Shown here one piece after another: positions 1 to 8,276 of a DNA stretch of 64,000 nucleotides. Numbering within the stretch: the stretch's first letter is position 1; every line of letters begins with the position of its first letter. The notes under the pieces were generated by a model that ran no database searches, was not told the DNA's origin, and was given only the letters and a program-made list of their open reading frames with translations. The stretch covers positions 434,001 to 498,000 of the forward strand of contig NZ_JBKFEY010000001.1 of assembly GCF_046507575.1 (NCBI RefSeq), given 5' to 3'. The DNA comes from Pontitalea aquivivens (lineage in GTDB: Bacteria; Pseudomonadota; Alphaproteobacteria; Rhodobacterales; Rhodobacteraceae). Both the position numbers and the translations under genes were made by a program.

Positions 1-219
1 TTTGACGAGTTTCTGGAAGCCGCGCGCAAGGTGCCCGAGGTGCTGGAGATCCAGACCTTTCTGGGCCAGACGGATGTGCGCCTGAACGTCATCGCGCGCG
101 ATATGGCGCATTATCAGGACATTTACCGCGCCCGTATCCTGACGCTGCCGCATATCGCGGATACCGACGCCCTGATGCTGATTTCCACCATCAAGAACAG
201 CACGGAGCTGCCGCTGTGA
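1..219 (+). CDS. Lrp/AsnC family transcriptional regulator, C-terminal part (5' end outside window)
   Basis: This is the last 72 codons of a reading frame open at the window edge. The visible part is the alpha-beta effector-binding (RAM/AsnC_trans_reg) domain: a segment about escorting and measuring the ligand, with the typical ending in which a conserved 'ILTLPHIADTDALMLIST' strand-turn-strand closes the domain. The helix-turn-helix half lies upstream of the window. Its stop overlaps the GTG start of the next Lrp gene by 4 bases (GTGA), so the two paralogues are probably translated from one transcript and may form mixed oligomers; that last point is inference. The amino-acid ligand cannot be told from the sequence. 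Confidence 0.85.
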   Translation, partial: FDEFLEAARKVPEVLEIQTFLGQTDVRLNVIARDMAHYQDIYRARILTLPHIADTDALMLISTIKNSTELPL

Positions 220-674
220 TCGCGCTGGATGATCTGGACCGGGCGATCCTGCGGGCGCTGGTGCAGGATGCGGGGCAAAGCGCGGGGGCGGTGGGGCGGC
301 GGCTGGGGCTGTCGCAGCCGGCGGCCTGGCGGCGCATCCGGCGCCTGCAAGAGGCGGGCGTGCTGCGCGGGCGGCGGGTTGCGATCGATCCGGCGGCGCT
401 GGGCTTTGGCGTGACGGTGTTTCTGGGGATCAAGCTGGCAACCAAGGGCCGTGTCAGTCTTGAGGACTTTGAACGCGCCGCCACCGCCATCCCCGAGGTG
501 CAGGTGGTGCAGCACGTTCTGGGCCTGTTCGATTATCGCCTGCGCGTCACCGCCCGCGACATTGCCGATTTCGAACGCGTGCTGCGCCGCCGGATCATGA
601 CGTTGCCCGGGCTGGGCCAGGTCGAGGCGAATGTGCTGTTGTCCGAAGAACGCCGCCCCGGCCCGCTGGGTTGA
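216..674 (+). CDS. Lrp/AsnC family transcriptional regulator
   Basis: A full-length Lrp-type protein of 152 residues, the usual family size. Residues 5-60 form the winged helix-turn-helix ('LDDLDRAILRALVQDAG', then a recognition helix around 'LSQPAAWRRIRRLQEAG'); residues 70-145 form the effector-binding RAM domain, ending in 'RRRIMTLPGLGQVEANVLLS'. The GTG start is chosen because it overlaps the stop of the preceding Lrp gene in a GTGA arrangement, which indicates translational coupling. Tandem Lrp paralogues of this kind usually act as feast/famine regulators of amino-acid genes; the actual target here is unknown. It converges on the next gene with only 6 bases between stops. Confidence 0.88.
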   Translation: MIALDDLDRAILRALVQDAGQSAGAVGRRLGLSQPAAWRRIRRLQEAGVLRGRRVAIDPAALGFGVTVFLGIKLATKGRVSLEDFERAATAIPEVQVVQHVLGLFDYRLRVTARDIADFERVLRRRIMTLPGLGQVEANVLLSEERRPGPLG

Positions 675-680
675 TGCGGG

Positions 681-1019
681 TCACTGCAGCAGCAGTTCCC
701 AGAACAGGCTGCGCGGGCGCAGGCCGCGCGTGTCAAAGGCGGGCTGGGCGGTATCGGCCTGGTCCAGCGCGACGGTGCGCAGCGTCCGCGTGACCTTTTC
801 GCGCTGATAGACCGGATTGTTGCGGATTTCGGCGGGCAACAGGCGCGGATCAAAGATGGTGCTGCGCCGGGTGATCAGTTCGACCTTCATCCGCCGGCCG
901 GCCTTCGGCAGATCGGGCTGGGTCAGGTAGGCCGCGCGCAATTCCGCCTCGCGCCGTTTCAGCCGGGCAATCTCGGCCCGGATGTCGGCCAGTTCGTCGG
1001 CAAGGGGTTTAAGGTGCAT
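681..1019 (-). CDS. conserved hypothetical protein with N-terminal coiled coil
   Basis: A 112-residue protein I do not recognise as a named family. Residues 1-35 are rich in Leu, Ala, Glu and Arg with heptad spacing ('LADELADIRAEIARLKRREA'), suggesting a short coiled coil; the rest is basic and polar with a well-formed C-terminus. There is no signal peptide or membrane segment. It stands alone, convergent with the upstream Lrp gene and separated from the hydroxylase gene by about 100 bases. Codon use matches its neighbours and the GC-rich third positions support real coding in this frame. No function is proposed. Confidence 0.7.
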   Translation of the reverse strand: MHLKPLADELADIRAEIARLKRREAELRAAYLTQPDLPKAGRRMKVELITRRSTIFDPRLLPAEIRNNPVYQREKVTRTLRTVALDQADTAQPAFDTRGLRPRSLFWELLLQ

Positions 1020-1119
1020 GGTGCGGCTCCTGTTGCATCGGGGTCGGGGGCAGAGTGCCGCATCGCCCTTAACAAATGGCTAAGCCGGGTGGGGAAATCG
1101 CATTGAATTGCCGGAAACC

Positions 1120-2331
1120 TCAGCGCATGCCAAGACCGGCGCGCATCATGCCCCGGCGCACCGGCGCCAGCGCGTAAAGCGCGCCCAGAACGCCGGCCCG
1201 CAGGTCGCGCAGCGGCCGCGCCTGCACCATCGAGGCGCGGTTCAACAGGTCAATGCCGGTCACCCGCGCCTTCACCTCGGGCCAGCGGCGGCGGTTGTAG
1301 GCGGCCAGCATTGCGGGCGATCCAAGGCCCGCGGGGTCGTGCGCGGCCAGATCCAGCAGGCAGGCCAGATCGGCCAGCGACATGTTCAGCCCCTGCGCGC
1401 CGATGGGCGGGATCACATGCGCCGCCTCGGCGATCAGGGCGCTGCGCTGGCCGTGAAAGCGGCTGGCGATCTGGCTCATCATCGGCCAGACCGACCGGCG
1501 TGTGACCAGTTTCAGCGGCCCCAGCAGGCCGGTCGATCGTTCGAACATCGCCGCTTCGAACGCCTCGACGGGCAGGGCGGCCAGACGCTCGGCCTCGGGC
1601 CCGCGTTCCATCCACACCACCGAGGATGAGGGCACCCCGTCCCGGTCGGGCAGCGGCACGAAGGTGAAGGGCCCGCCCGAGCGGTGGATCTCGGTCGAGA
1701 TATTGTCGTGCGGGATCGGGTGGGTCACGGCGAAGGCCAGCGCCTTCTGGCCGTAGCGGGTGGTATGCACCGGGATGCCCAGCGCCTGGCGCACCGGCGA
1801 ATGGCGGCCATCGGCGGCGATCAGAAGCCGCGCGGTGATGTGGCTGCCGTCCGACAGCGTCACCTCGGCCCCGGTGTCGCGGGTCAGAACGCCCGCGGTC
1901 GCCTGCCCCGGGCGAAAGCTGACCTGGGGCAATTCGGCCAGCCGTGCCACCATTTCGCGCCGCAACAGCCAGTTGGGCAGGTTCCAGCCGAAGGGGTCGT
2001 CGGACAGTTCATCGGCGTTGAAATCGCGCGTCAGCCGCGCCTCGGGGCTTGCGCCGCCCGCGTCGATGATGCGCATGACGCGCAGCGCCGCCGCATGGGG
2101 CGCCAGACGCGCCCACAGGCCCGCGGCCTCCAGCACCGCGCGTGAAGGTTGCAGAAAGGCTGTGGTGCGCAGATCGGCACCCGCGGCGGTTTCCTCGGTG
2201 ACGGGGGGGGCGGGATCGACGCAGATCACGCGAAACCCGGCCGCGCCAAAGGCGGCGGCGGCGGTCAGCCCCGCCACCCCGCCGCCCGAAATCACGATGT
2301 CGGTCTGTTCGCGCGTGGCTTGTCCGGTCAT
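1120..2331 (-). CDS. UbiH/UbiF/Coq6-family FAD-dependent hydroxylase (ubiquinone biosynthesis)
   Basis: A 403-residue group A flavoprotein monooxygenase, likely adding a hydroxyl group to the ubiquinone ring at the inner membrane. The N-terminus has the dinucleotide motif 'ISGGGVAGLTAAAAFG', the middle has the DG motif 'LIAADGRHSPVRQ', and near residue 290 the second FAD motif appears as 'EAAHVIPPIGAQGLNMSLAD', with the usual GD replaced by EA, a variant seen in this subfamily. The internal ATG at 2331 is preferred to an upstream ATG because a GGAGGG ribosome site lies just before it. Which ring position (C5, C6 or C1) is hydroxylated cannot be decided from sequence alone. It is a single gene, divergent from nothing and followed upstream by a small membrane protein gene. 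Confidence 0.85.
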   Translation of the reverse strand: MTGQATREQTDIVISGGGVAGLTAAAAFGAAGFRVICVDPAPPVTEETAAGADLRTTAFLQPSRAVLEAAGLWARLAPHAAALRVMRIIDAGGASPEARLTRDFNADELSDDPFGWNLPNWLLRREMVARLAELPQVSFRPGQATAGVLTRDTGAEVTLSDGSHITARLLIAADGRHSPVRQALGIPVHTTRYGQKALAFAVTHPIPHDNISTEIHRSGGPFTFVPLPDRDGVPSSSVVWMERGPEAERLAALPVEAFEAAMFERSTGLLGPLKLVTRRSVWPMMSQIASRFHGQRSALIAEAAHVIPPIGAQGLNMSLADLACLLDLAAHDPAGLGSPAMLAAYNRRRWPEVKARVTGIDLLNRASMVQARPLRDLRAGVLGALYALAPVRRGMMRAGLGMR

Positions 2332-2415
2332 GGCACCCTCCGTTTGGCGCATAATCTAGCGTCTTGCGGCCAAGGTGCAATGCGGCGCGCGCGGCGGTGG
2401 GGGCAGGGGCGGGCG

Positions 2416-2634
2416 TCAGCTGCCCGCGGTCATCACCACCAGAAAGCCCAGAATCGCCCAGGCGCCGATCACGGCCGAGATCGTCAGCCCCGCCAGCCCG
2501 AAGGCCAGGGTGGCGATCGCGGTGGCGATGACCACGGCGATCAGGAAAAAGGCGATCGAGATCGTGGCGTTGCGTTCGCGGTCATGGGTGGGGTGCGCGC
2601 CACCCTGGGCGCCGGTTTCGATGGTGGTGGTCAT
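2416..2634 (-). CDS. small membrane protein, two predicted transmembrane helices
   Basis: A 72-residue protein starting at 'MTTTIETGAQGG'. The first 25 residues are polar, with a His/Arg/Glu-rich stretch, and are followed by two hydrophobic helices ('ISIAFFLIAVVIATAIATLA' and a second around 'AVIGAWAILGFLVVM'), so it is probably an inner-membrane hairpin. The start is the second ATG of the frame; the upstream one would add a polar tail poorly matched to a ribosome site. It resembles the short hypothetical membrane proteins found in many Rhodobacterales, but I assign no function. Confidence 0.6.
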   Translation of the reverse strand: MTTTIETGAQGGAHPTHDRERNATISIAFFLIAVVIATAIATLAFGLAGLTISAVIGAWAILGFLVVMTAGS

Positions 2635-2741
2635 TGTGCGGTTCCTTGCGGTTGGTCCTGTTCGCAAACTGGCGATCTAGGGTGCCGGGGCGGGCAGGGG
2701 AACCGGATGAATTGTCGCACTGCGGCAGGGTGTCGCAGGGG

Positions 2742-3389
2742 TCAGGGGCGCAGGCGGGCCAGAAAACCGGCAAGATCGGGGGTGTGGTGTTCGATATGCG
2801 GCGCGGGCCGGGGGGCGGGGGCCACATGCACGGTGCGCATCCCCATGGCATGGGGCGCGGCCAGGTTGCGGGGGTCATCTTCGAACATCGCGGCGCGGTC
2901 GGGGGTGATCCCGGCGCGCGCAAAGACGGTTTCAAAGGCCGCACGGTCGGGTTTGGGCCGAAAGCCCGCGTGTTCCACCCCATAGACCCCGTCGAACAGC
3001 CCCGACAGGCCGCGCGCCGCCAGCACCCGTTCGGCATAGGGCGCCGAGCCGTTGGTATAGACGATCTTGCGCCCGGGCAGCGCGGCAATGCCCGCGCGCA
3101 GCGCAGGATCGGGATCCAGATGGTCCAGTGTGATTTCATGCACCTGGTGCAGATAGGGGCCGGGGTCGATGTCATGTTCCTGCATCAGCCCCGCCAGCGT
3201 GGTGCCATAGCTGTGCCAGTAATGCCGGCGCAGGCGGTCGGCCTCGGGGCGGTCGACGCCAAGGGCCTGCATCACGAAGGCGGTCATGCGGATCTCGATC
3301 TGATCGAACAGCCGCGCCTCGGGCGGGTACAGCGTGTTGTCGAGGTCGAAGACCCAGTCGGTGACATGTGAAAAGCGCGCGGCAGGCAT
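2742..3389 (-). CDS. HAD-superfamily pyrimidine 5'-nucleotidase
   Basis: A 215-residue haloacid-dehalogenase-like hydrolase. Motif I is 'WVFDLDNTLYPPEARLFDQI', containing the nucleophile and acid Asp pair DxD; the 'NTLYP' sequence is characteristic of the pyrimidine 5'-nucleotidase/SDT1 branch. Motif II is the Thr of 'IVYTNGSAPYAERVL', the conserved Lys lies in 'GFRPKPDRAAF', and motif IV is 'AAMFEDDPRNLAAPHAMG'. A helical cap occupies residues 25-85. The predicted role is dephosphorylation of UMP/CMP-like nucleotides in the cytoplasm. Length agrees with the family. It is the promoter-proximal gene before the divergent GntR gene, from which it is separated by 150 bases. Confidence 0.85.
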   Translation of the reverse strand: MPAARFSHVTDWVFDLDNTLYPPEARLFDQIEIRMTAFVMQALGVDRPEADRLRRHYWHSYGTTLAGLMQEHDIDPGPYLHQVHEITLDHLDPDPALRAGIAALPGRKIVYTNGSAPYAERVLAARGLSGLFDGVYGVEHAGFRPKPDRAAFETVFARAGITPDRAAMFEDDPRNLAAPHAMGMRTVHVAPAPRPAPHIEHHTPDLAGFLARLRP

Positions 3390-3539
3390 GGCGCTACCCT
3401 AGCGGCGGATCGGTGTGGGCGCAATCGGGGGCGGGCGCAATCGGGGCGATTTGCGCGCCCGCCAGCCGCGCCAAGCCCTTGTCAGGACAGCCGATCCCCG
3501 CTTAGGGTCTGGGCCCCGGCCCCGATCGAAAGCAGGACG

Positions 3540-4205
3540 ATGCAGAAAGACGCCTATACCCTGATTCTCGAAGCGATCGACAATGGCGTCTACCGCCCTG
3601 GCGACCGGCTGGTGGAATCGGAACTGGCCGAGCGGTTCGGCGTGTCGCGCACCCCCGTGCGCGAAGCCCTGCAGCGCCTTGAGACACAATCGATGCTGGC
3701 GCGCGACGGGCGCAGCCTGATCGTGGCCTCGCTCGATCACAACCAGCTGGCCGAACTTTATGTGGTGCGCGCCGAACTGGAGGCGCTGGCCGCGCGGCTG
3801 GCGGCCAAACATGCCACGCCCGAAGAGGTCAAGGTGCTTAACGACATGGTCGCCGAGGACCGCACCTACATGTCCGACCCCGAGGCGTTAAGCCGGGCCA
3901 ACCGTCGCTTTCACCATCAGCTGCACCTGGCCTCGCACAACCGTTATCTGGTGCAGCAGCTGGACCTGGTGCATCGGTCCATGGCGCTGCTGGCGACGAC
4001 CTCGCTTGCCGCCGAGGGGCGGGGGGAAACGGCGCTGGCCGAGCATCAGGCGATTGTCGATGCGATCGCCGCCGGCGATGGCGCGGGGGCGCAGGCGGCG
4101 CTGCGGGCGCATATTTCAAAGGCGTTCGAAACCCGGCTGAAGCTGGATGCCGGGGGCGTAAAGCCCCCGCGCGATGCGGGGCGCGGCGCCGCAGTGCGGG
4201 CCTGA
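3540..4205 (+). CDS. GntR-family transcriptional regulator, FCD (FadR-like) subfamily
   Basis: A 221-residue regulator with an N-terminal winged helix-turn-helix (residues 8-70; 'ESELAERFGVSRTPVREALQ' is the classic GntR recognition region) and a C-terminal all-helical FCD ligand domain (residues 75-205). In the FCD domain 'NRRFHHQLHLASHNRYL' and 'EHQAIVDAIAAGDGAGAQAA' carry the Asp/His positions that bind a metal and an organic-acid effector in this family. The closest genes are a nucleotidase and a glycosyltransferase, neither an obvious target, so the regulon is unknown. The ATG start has a purine-rich upstream stretch (AGCAGGA). Confidence 0.87.
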   Translation: MQKDAYTLILEAIDNGVYRPGDRLVESELAERFGVSRTPVREALQRLETQSMLARDGRSLIVASLDHNQLAELYVVRAELEALAARLAAKHATPEEVKVLNDMVAEDRTYMSDPEALSRANRRFHHQLHLASHNRYLVQQLDLVHRSMALLATTSLAAEGRGETALAEHQAIVDAIAAGDGAGAQAALRAHISKAFETRLKLDAGGVKPPRDAGRGAAVRA

Positions 4206-4227
4206 GCGGGCCTGACTGGTCAGGAAC

Positions 4228-6228
4228 CTAGTCGATCAGCGGCGCGCGCGCGATTCGGGCGGCGGCGGGTGGCGGGGCGGCGGCCGCGGCAATCGCAGGC
4301 ACCAGCGCACTGGCCGTGGCCACGGGATGGGGCGTTGCGTCAAAGACGCCGTGGCAGGTCTTGTCCCAGTAGAAGGGCGCGGCTACCACCTCATAGATCG
4401 CCTTCCACCCGGCCAGCGCGCCCAGCGGGAAATAGAAATGCAACGTCGGCACCCAGACGATCAGATGCCGGTGCGCGCGCCCCCGCACCGCCCATAGACC
4501 GACCGTGATGTTCACCACCTCGGCGGCGATGAAACACAGGCCCAGCGCGATCAGCTGGCCCTGGCTCAGCACCGCCTGCAGCGGGTGCCACAGGCCCAGC
4601 GGAATGGCCCAGAAGCTCCACAGGATCGGCGACAGCAGGTATTGCGACAGCCCGCCCAGGAACTGCACCTGAAAGCCCAGGAAACGCCAGGCCCCCAGAT
4701 CGCGCCACAGGCGCACCGGGTCGCGCATGTGCACCCCCCAGGTCATGGCATAGCCTTTCAGCCAGCGCGACCGTTGCTTGACCCAGGGCAACGCGCGGCA
4801 GTTCGCCTCTTCGCCGGTGACGGTGGGGATCAGTTCCGTCCGATAGCCGTGACGCACCAGGCGGATGCCCAGATCGGCGTCTTCGGTGACGTTATGCGCA
4901 TCCCAGCCGCCAAGCGCCTCCAGCGCGTCGCGGCGGAAGAACAGCGTGGTGCCGCCCAGCGGAACCACCAGCCCCAGCCGCGCCAGCCCCGGCAGCATCG
5001 CGCGGAACCAGGCCGCATATTCGATGGTGAAACACCGCGCCAGCCAGTTGGTGCGGGGGTTGTAGTAATCCAGAATACCCTGCAGGCAGGCCACCTCGGG
5101 GCCGGTTTCGGCAAAGCGGCGCGCGACGATGTGCAACTGGTCGGGGTCGGGCGCATCCTCGGCATCATAGACGCCGATGATGCTGCCCCGGCAATAGTTC
5201 AGCGCATAGTTCAGCGCGCGGGGCTTGGTCTTGATCGGCCCGCGCGGCACCGACACGACGCGCATCCAGCGCGGCAGATTGGCCTGCGCCAGCGTCTCGC
5301 GCGTGGTGGTGTCGTCTTCCTCGACCACCAGCAGGATGTCCAGCAATTCGCGCGGATAGGTCAGCTTGCCCAGCCGTTTGATCAGCCGGGTGGCAATGTC
5401 GCGTTCGTGAAACAGCGGCACCATGACCGAAATGATCGGCAGCCGCCCCATCGGCGCGGGCGGCGTGGGCGGGGCGCGCCGCCCGCGGACCTGGCCGCGC
5501 AGTTCGGCCGCGAAGGCCAGCGTCTTCAGCGCGGTGCCCAGCACCAGCACCAGCACCGCCCAGGCAAAGACCAGTGTGAAGGCCGCGACGGGGGCGGCAA
5601 ACAGGCCCAGCGTCACCGCCGCCATCGCCCCCATCGCCACCCGCGAGGCGCGTGCCGCATCGCGGGTGCGGCAGCTTTCCTGCGGCGCCACCCGGGTTTC
5701 GGCGCGCCGGATCATCGCGGTCTGGCGCTGGGCGATCAGGCTGGCATGCACGTCGCGTTCTGGCGCCAGCACCATCGCATAGGGGCCGAAGGCGGGGGGC
5801 AGGGCGGCGCACAGGGCGACAAAATCCTCGGGGCGGGCGGTGGCGATGACGGTGGTGGCGCCGATCCGCCGCCAGGGCACCATGGCATGGCGCAGGCAGG
5901 TTTCCGTACCGATGCCGTCGATCAGGCGCGGATCGGGGCGTTCGGCCAGCAGATCGACGACCGCCGCCCCCCATTGCCGCGCCAGCGCCGCCATCAGGTC
6001 GGTCTCGGACACCCAGCCATGCGCCTGCAGGATGTCGCCCAGCCGCACCTCTTGCCGGTTGCGCAGCGCCAGCGCCTTCAGAAGGTTGCCCGGCGTGATC
6101 GCGCCCATCTCCAGCAGGATCTGGCCCAGCGGGACCCGCCCGGTTGCCGGGCGGGCGGCGGCGGGTGCGGGTTCTGGCGGCTGCACATTCTGGGCGGGCA
6201 GGATGCGGGCAAGCGTTGCGGCGGACAT
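4228..6228 (-). CDS. membrane glycosyltransferase family 2 with N-terminal MshEN (GspE_N-type) domain
   Basis: A 666-residue protein with two parts. Residues 30-165 form an MshEN/T2SSE_N-like domain holding two 24-residue repeats of the pattern (R)LGxxL-x3-G-x6-L-x3-L: residues 33-56 ('PLGQILLEMGAITPGNLL') and 62-85 ('RLGDILQAHGWVSETDLMAA'). In MshE this pattern binds cyclic di-GMP. After two hydrophobic helices (about 195-240) comes a GT-A catalytic domain: D355-A-E-D, T448-E-D450-A-D452 and Q485-R-S-R-W489, the D,D,D,QxxRW set of processive cellulose-synthase-like enzymes, then more membrane helices. It probably polymerises or exports a surface polysaccharide. The start at 6228 has an AAGGGTG ribosome site. 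Tandem CtrA-type boxes lie 47-73 bases upstream. The sugar is unknown. Confidence 0.85.
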   Translation of the reverse strand: MSAATLARILPAQNVQPPEPAPAAARPATGRVPLGQILLEMGAITPGNLLKALALRNRQEVRLGDILQAHGWVSETDLMAALARQWGAAVVDLLAERPDPRLIDGIGTETCLRHAMVPWRRIGATTVIATARPEDFVALCAALPPAFGPYAMVLAPERDVHASLIAQRQTAMIRRAETRVAPQESCRTRDAARASRVAMGAMAAVTLGLFAAPVAAFTLVFAWAVLVLVLGTALKTLAFAAELRGQVRGRRAPPTPPAPMGRLPIISVMVPLFHERDIATRLIKRLGKLTYPRELLDILLVVEEDDTTTRETLAQANLPRWMRVVSVPRGPIKTKPRALNYALNYCRGSIIGVYDAEDAPDPDQLHIVARRFAETGPEVACLQGILDYYNPRTNWLARCFTIEYAAWFRAMLPGLARLGLVVPLGGTTLFFRRDALEALGGWDAHNVTEDADLGIRLVRHGYRTELIPTVTGEEANCRALPWVKQRSRWLKGYAMTWGVHMRDPVRLWRDLGAWRFLGFQVQFLGGLSQYLLSPILWSFWAIPLGLWHPLQAVLSQGQLIALGLCFIAAEVVNITVGLWAVRGRAHRHLIVWVPTLHFYFPLGALAGWKAIYEVVAAPFYWDKTCHGVFDATPHPVATASALVPAIAAAAAPPPAAARIARAPLID

Positions 6229-6274
6229 GATCACCCTTCGGATGGCGGACCATCCGAAAGGTGGAGTCATAAGG

Positions 6275-6301
6275 TTAACAGAACGTTAACAGAATTTTAA
6301 C
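6275..6301 (+). promoter_or_regulatory. two overlapping CtrA-type boxes (TTAA-N7-TTAAC) upstream of the glycosyltransferase gene
   Basis: The sequence holds three TTAAC half-sites spaced 11 bases apart: TTAA at 6275, TTAAC at 6286 and TTAAC at 6297. Successive pairs each match the full CtrA consensus TTAA-N7-TTAAC, the response regulator's site in alphaproteobacteria. They sit 47-73 bases before the minus-strand glycosyltransferase start at 6228, a position suited to control of its promoter. Binding is inferred from the motif only. Confidence 0.72.
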
Positions 6302-6309
6302 GCAACCTT

Positions 6310-6335
6310 GCCAAGGCCTTGGACAAGGCCTTGGC
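6310..6335. terminator. 11-bp perfect hairpin between carA and the glycosyltransferase promoter
   Basis: An 11-base arm GCCAAGGCCTT (6310-6320) pairs perfectly with 6325-6335 around a GGAC loop. It lies downstream of the carA stop and upstream of the glycosyltransferase, both on the minus strand. On the minus strand it is followed by the TTAAAATTC-rich CtrA region, so it could stop carA readthrough. There is no strict T-run, so the terminator call is tentative. Confidence 0.45.
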
Positions 6336-6407
6336 GGCGCCTTGAACCGTCCCGGCAAACCGTGGCAAGGGCAGGCATTTTCGTGGCGCCCGGCCCTTGC
6401 GCGTGGA

Positions 6408-7574
6408 TTACCCTGCGCGGCGGGCCTGCATCGCCGCGGCGAAGCGTTCGAACAGGTAATAGCTGTCCTGCGGCCCGGGGCTGGCCTCGGGGTGGTGTTG
6501 CACGGAAAAGACCGGCTTGCCATCCACCGCGATGCCGCAATTCGACCCGTCAAACAGGCTGACATGGGTTTCCCTGACGCCGTCGGGCAGGGTCTGGCTG
6601 TCCACGGTGAAGCCGTGGTTCATGCTGGTGATTTCAACCTTTCCGGTGGTCAGGTCCTTCACCGGATGGTTCGCGCCGTGGTGGCCGTGGTTCATCTTGA
6701 TCGTGCGCGCACCCAGCGCCAGCGCCAGCATCTGATGGCCCAGGCAAATGCCGAACACCGGCAGACCACGGGCCAGAATACCCTGGATCATCGGCACGGC
6801 ATAGGCGCCGGTGGCCGCCGGATCGCCGGGGCCGTTGGACAGGAACACCCCTTCGGGGTTCAGCGCCAGCACGTCTTCGGCGGTGGCGGTGGCGGGCAGA
6901 ACCGTCACCTCGCAGCCCGCACTGGCCAGGCAGCGCAGGATGTTGCGCTTGGCGCCATAATCGATCGCCACGACGCGCAGGCCCGGGCCTTCGCGGCGGC
7001 TATACCCCTCGGGCCAGGCCCAGCGCATTTCATCCCATTTATAGGACTGGGTGCAGGATACCTCTTTCGCCAGGTCGAGGCCGACCAGGCCCTTCCAGTC
7101 GCGGGCCTTCTTCACCAGCGCCTCGATGTCGAACACGCCATCGGGGTTGTGCGCGATCGCCACATGCGGCGCGCCCTGCTGGCGGATCGCGCGGGTCAGG
7201 CGGCGGGTGTCGACGCCGCCGATGCCGATGCGGCCGCGCTTTTCCAGCCACTGCACCAGATCGCCGGTGGCGCGCCAGTTCGACGGTTCGGTCGGGTCCC
7301 ATTTCACCACCATGCCGGCCGCGACGGGCTCGGCGGTTTCGTCATCCTCGGGGGTGACGCCGACATTGCCGATATGGGGGAAGGTGAAGGTCACGACCTG
7401 ACCGGCATAGGACGGGTCGGTCATGATTTCCTGATAACCGGTCATCGCGGTGTTGAACACCAGCTCGGCCACCGTTTCGCCGGTGGCGCCGAAGCCGCGG
7501 CCATAGAACAGTTGCCCGTCCGCAAGCGCAATCAGCGCGGTGGGTTTTTCCGATGTCTGGTGTTGTGCAGCCAT
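6408..7574 (-). CDS. carA: carbamoyl-phosphate synthase small (glutaminase) subunit
   Basis: A 388-residue amidotransferase subunit that releases ammonia from glutamine for carbamoyl phosphate synthesis (arginine and pyrimidine pathways). Residues 1-150 match the CPSase small-chain domain ('LADGQLFYGRGFGATGETV', 'FNTAMTGYQEIMTDPSYAGQ'). The class I glutaminase domain follows with the nucleophile in 'VFGICLGHQMLALALG', 'NGPGDPAA' and the His-Glu pair in 'SVQHHPEASPGP'. Length is standard. The large subunit carB is not in this window. It is divergent from yqeY, with 167 bases between them. The short gap after its stop holds a hairpin. Confidence 0.97.
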   Translation of the reverse strand: MAAQHQTSEKPTALIALADGQLFYGRGFGATGETVAELVFNTAMTGYQEIMTDPSYAGQVVTFTFPHIGNVGVTPEDDETAEPVAAGMVVKWDPTEPSNWRATGDLVQWLEKRGRIGIGGVDTRRLTRAIRQQGAPHVAIAHNPDGVFDIEALVKKARDWKGLVGLDLAKEVSCTQSYKWDEMRWAWPEGYSRREGPGLRVVAIDYGAKRNILRCLASAGCEVTVLPATATAEDVLALNPEGVFLSNGPGDPAATGAYAVPMIQGILARGLPVFGICLGHQMLALALGARTIKMNHGHHGANHPVKDLTTGKVEITSMNHGFTVDSQTLPDGVRETHVSLFDGSNCGIAVDGKPVFSVQHHPEASPGPQDSYYLFERFAAAMQARRAG

Positions 7575-7741
7575 GGTGCGACTCCCCGGGGCAAAATCTG
7601 CTGGAACCTACGGGGGGCGGCGGCTGGGGTCAAGGGGGTAAGGTTATTCATGTTATCGTTTGAATTCAATGGCTTGGCGTAGTTGTGCCCGGCGCGCATT
7701 TTGGCTATTCTGTCGCCCTTCAACCACACGGGGATGAAAAC

Positions 7742-8200
7742 ATGGACATGCGCGACCGGATCGCCCAGGCGCTCAAGGATGCGATGAAATCGAAGGAACA
7801 GGATCGGCTGTCGACCCTGCGCCTGATCAATGCCGCCATCAAGGACCGTGAAATCGCGCTGCGCGGCGAAGGCGATGGCGGCACTGTGGGGGATGGGGAA
7901 ATCCTTGCGATCATGGGAAAAATGGTCAAGCAGCGCCAGGAAAGCGCGCGCGCCTATGAAGAGGGCGGGCGGCTGGAACTGGCGGAAAAGGAACTGGCCG
8001 AGATCAAGGTGATTGAGGAATTCCTGCCCCGTCAGCTGTCCCCGGATGAGGTGGCGGCCGCCGTCGATCAGGCGATCAAGGCGCTGGGGGCCAGCTCGAT
8101 CCGCGACATGGGACGGGTCATGGCCGAGCTGAAGGCGAAATACACCGGGCAGATGGATTTCGGCGCCGTCGGGCCCATGGTGAAATCGCGTCTGGGCTAG
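7742..8200 (+). CDS. GatB/YqeY domain-containing protein
   Basis: A 152-residue cytoplasmic protein of the YqeY family, which shares the tail domain of the GatB subunit of Asp/Glu-tRNA amidotransferase. The family pattern is clear: 'ALKDAMKSKEQDRLSTLRLI', 'KMVKQRQESARAYEEGGR', 'AEIKVIEEFLPRQLSPDE' and 'MGRVMAELKAKYTGQMDFG'. In many alphaproteobacteria this gene lies beside carA, often divergently, as here. The ATG at 7742 follows a GGGGATGAAAAC region; the second Met two codons later is an alternative start. The molecular role is still loosely defined (tRNA-dependent amidation or tRNA binding is presumed). Confidence 0.92.
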   Translation: MDMRDRIAQALKDAMKSKEQDRLSTLRLINAAIKDREIALRGEGDGGTVGDGEILAIMGKMVKQRQESARAYEEGGRLELAEKELAEIKVIEEFLPRQLSPDEVAAAVDQAIKALGASSIRDMGRVMAELKAKYTGQMDFGAVGPMVKSRLG

Positions 8201-8220
8201 ATCGCTGACCAGGTGAATGA

Positions 8221-8250
8221 AAACGCCCGCGGCACAGGCCGCGGGCGTTT
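8221..8250. terminator. bidirectional intrinsic terminator between yqeY and the DUF2244 gene
   Basis: A 13-bp perfect GC-rich stem (8221-8233 with 8238-8250) closes an ACAG loop. It has AAAA on its left side and TTTT on its right side, so it can work for both convergent genes. Confidence 0.85.
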
Positions 8251-8276
8251 TGCGTTTGTGATACGGGGCAGGGGCC

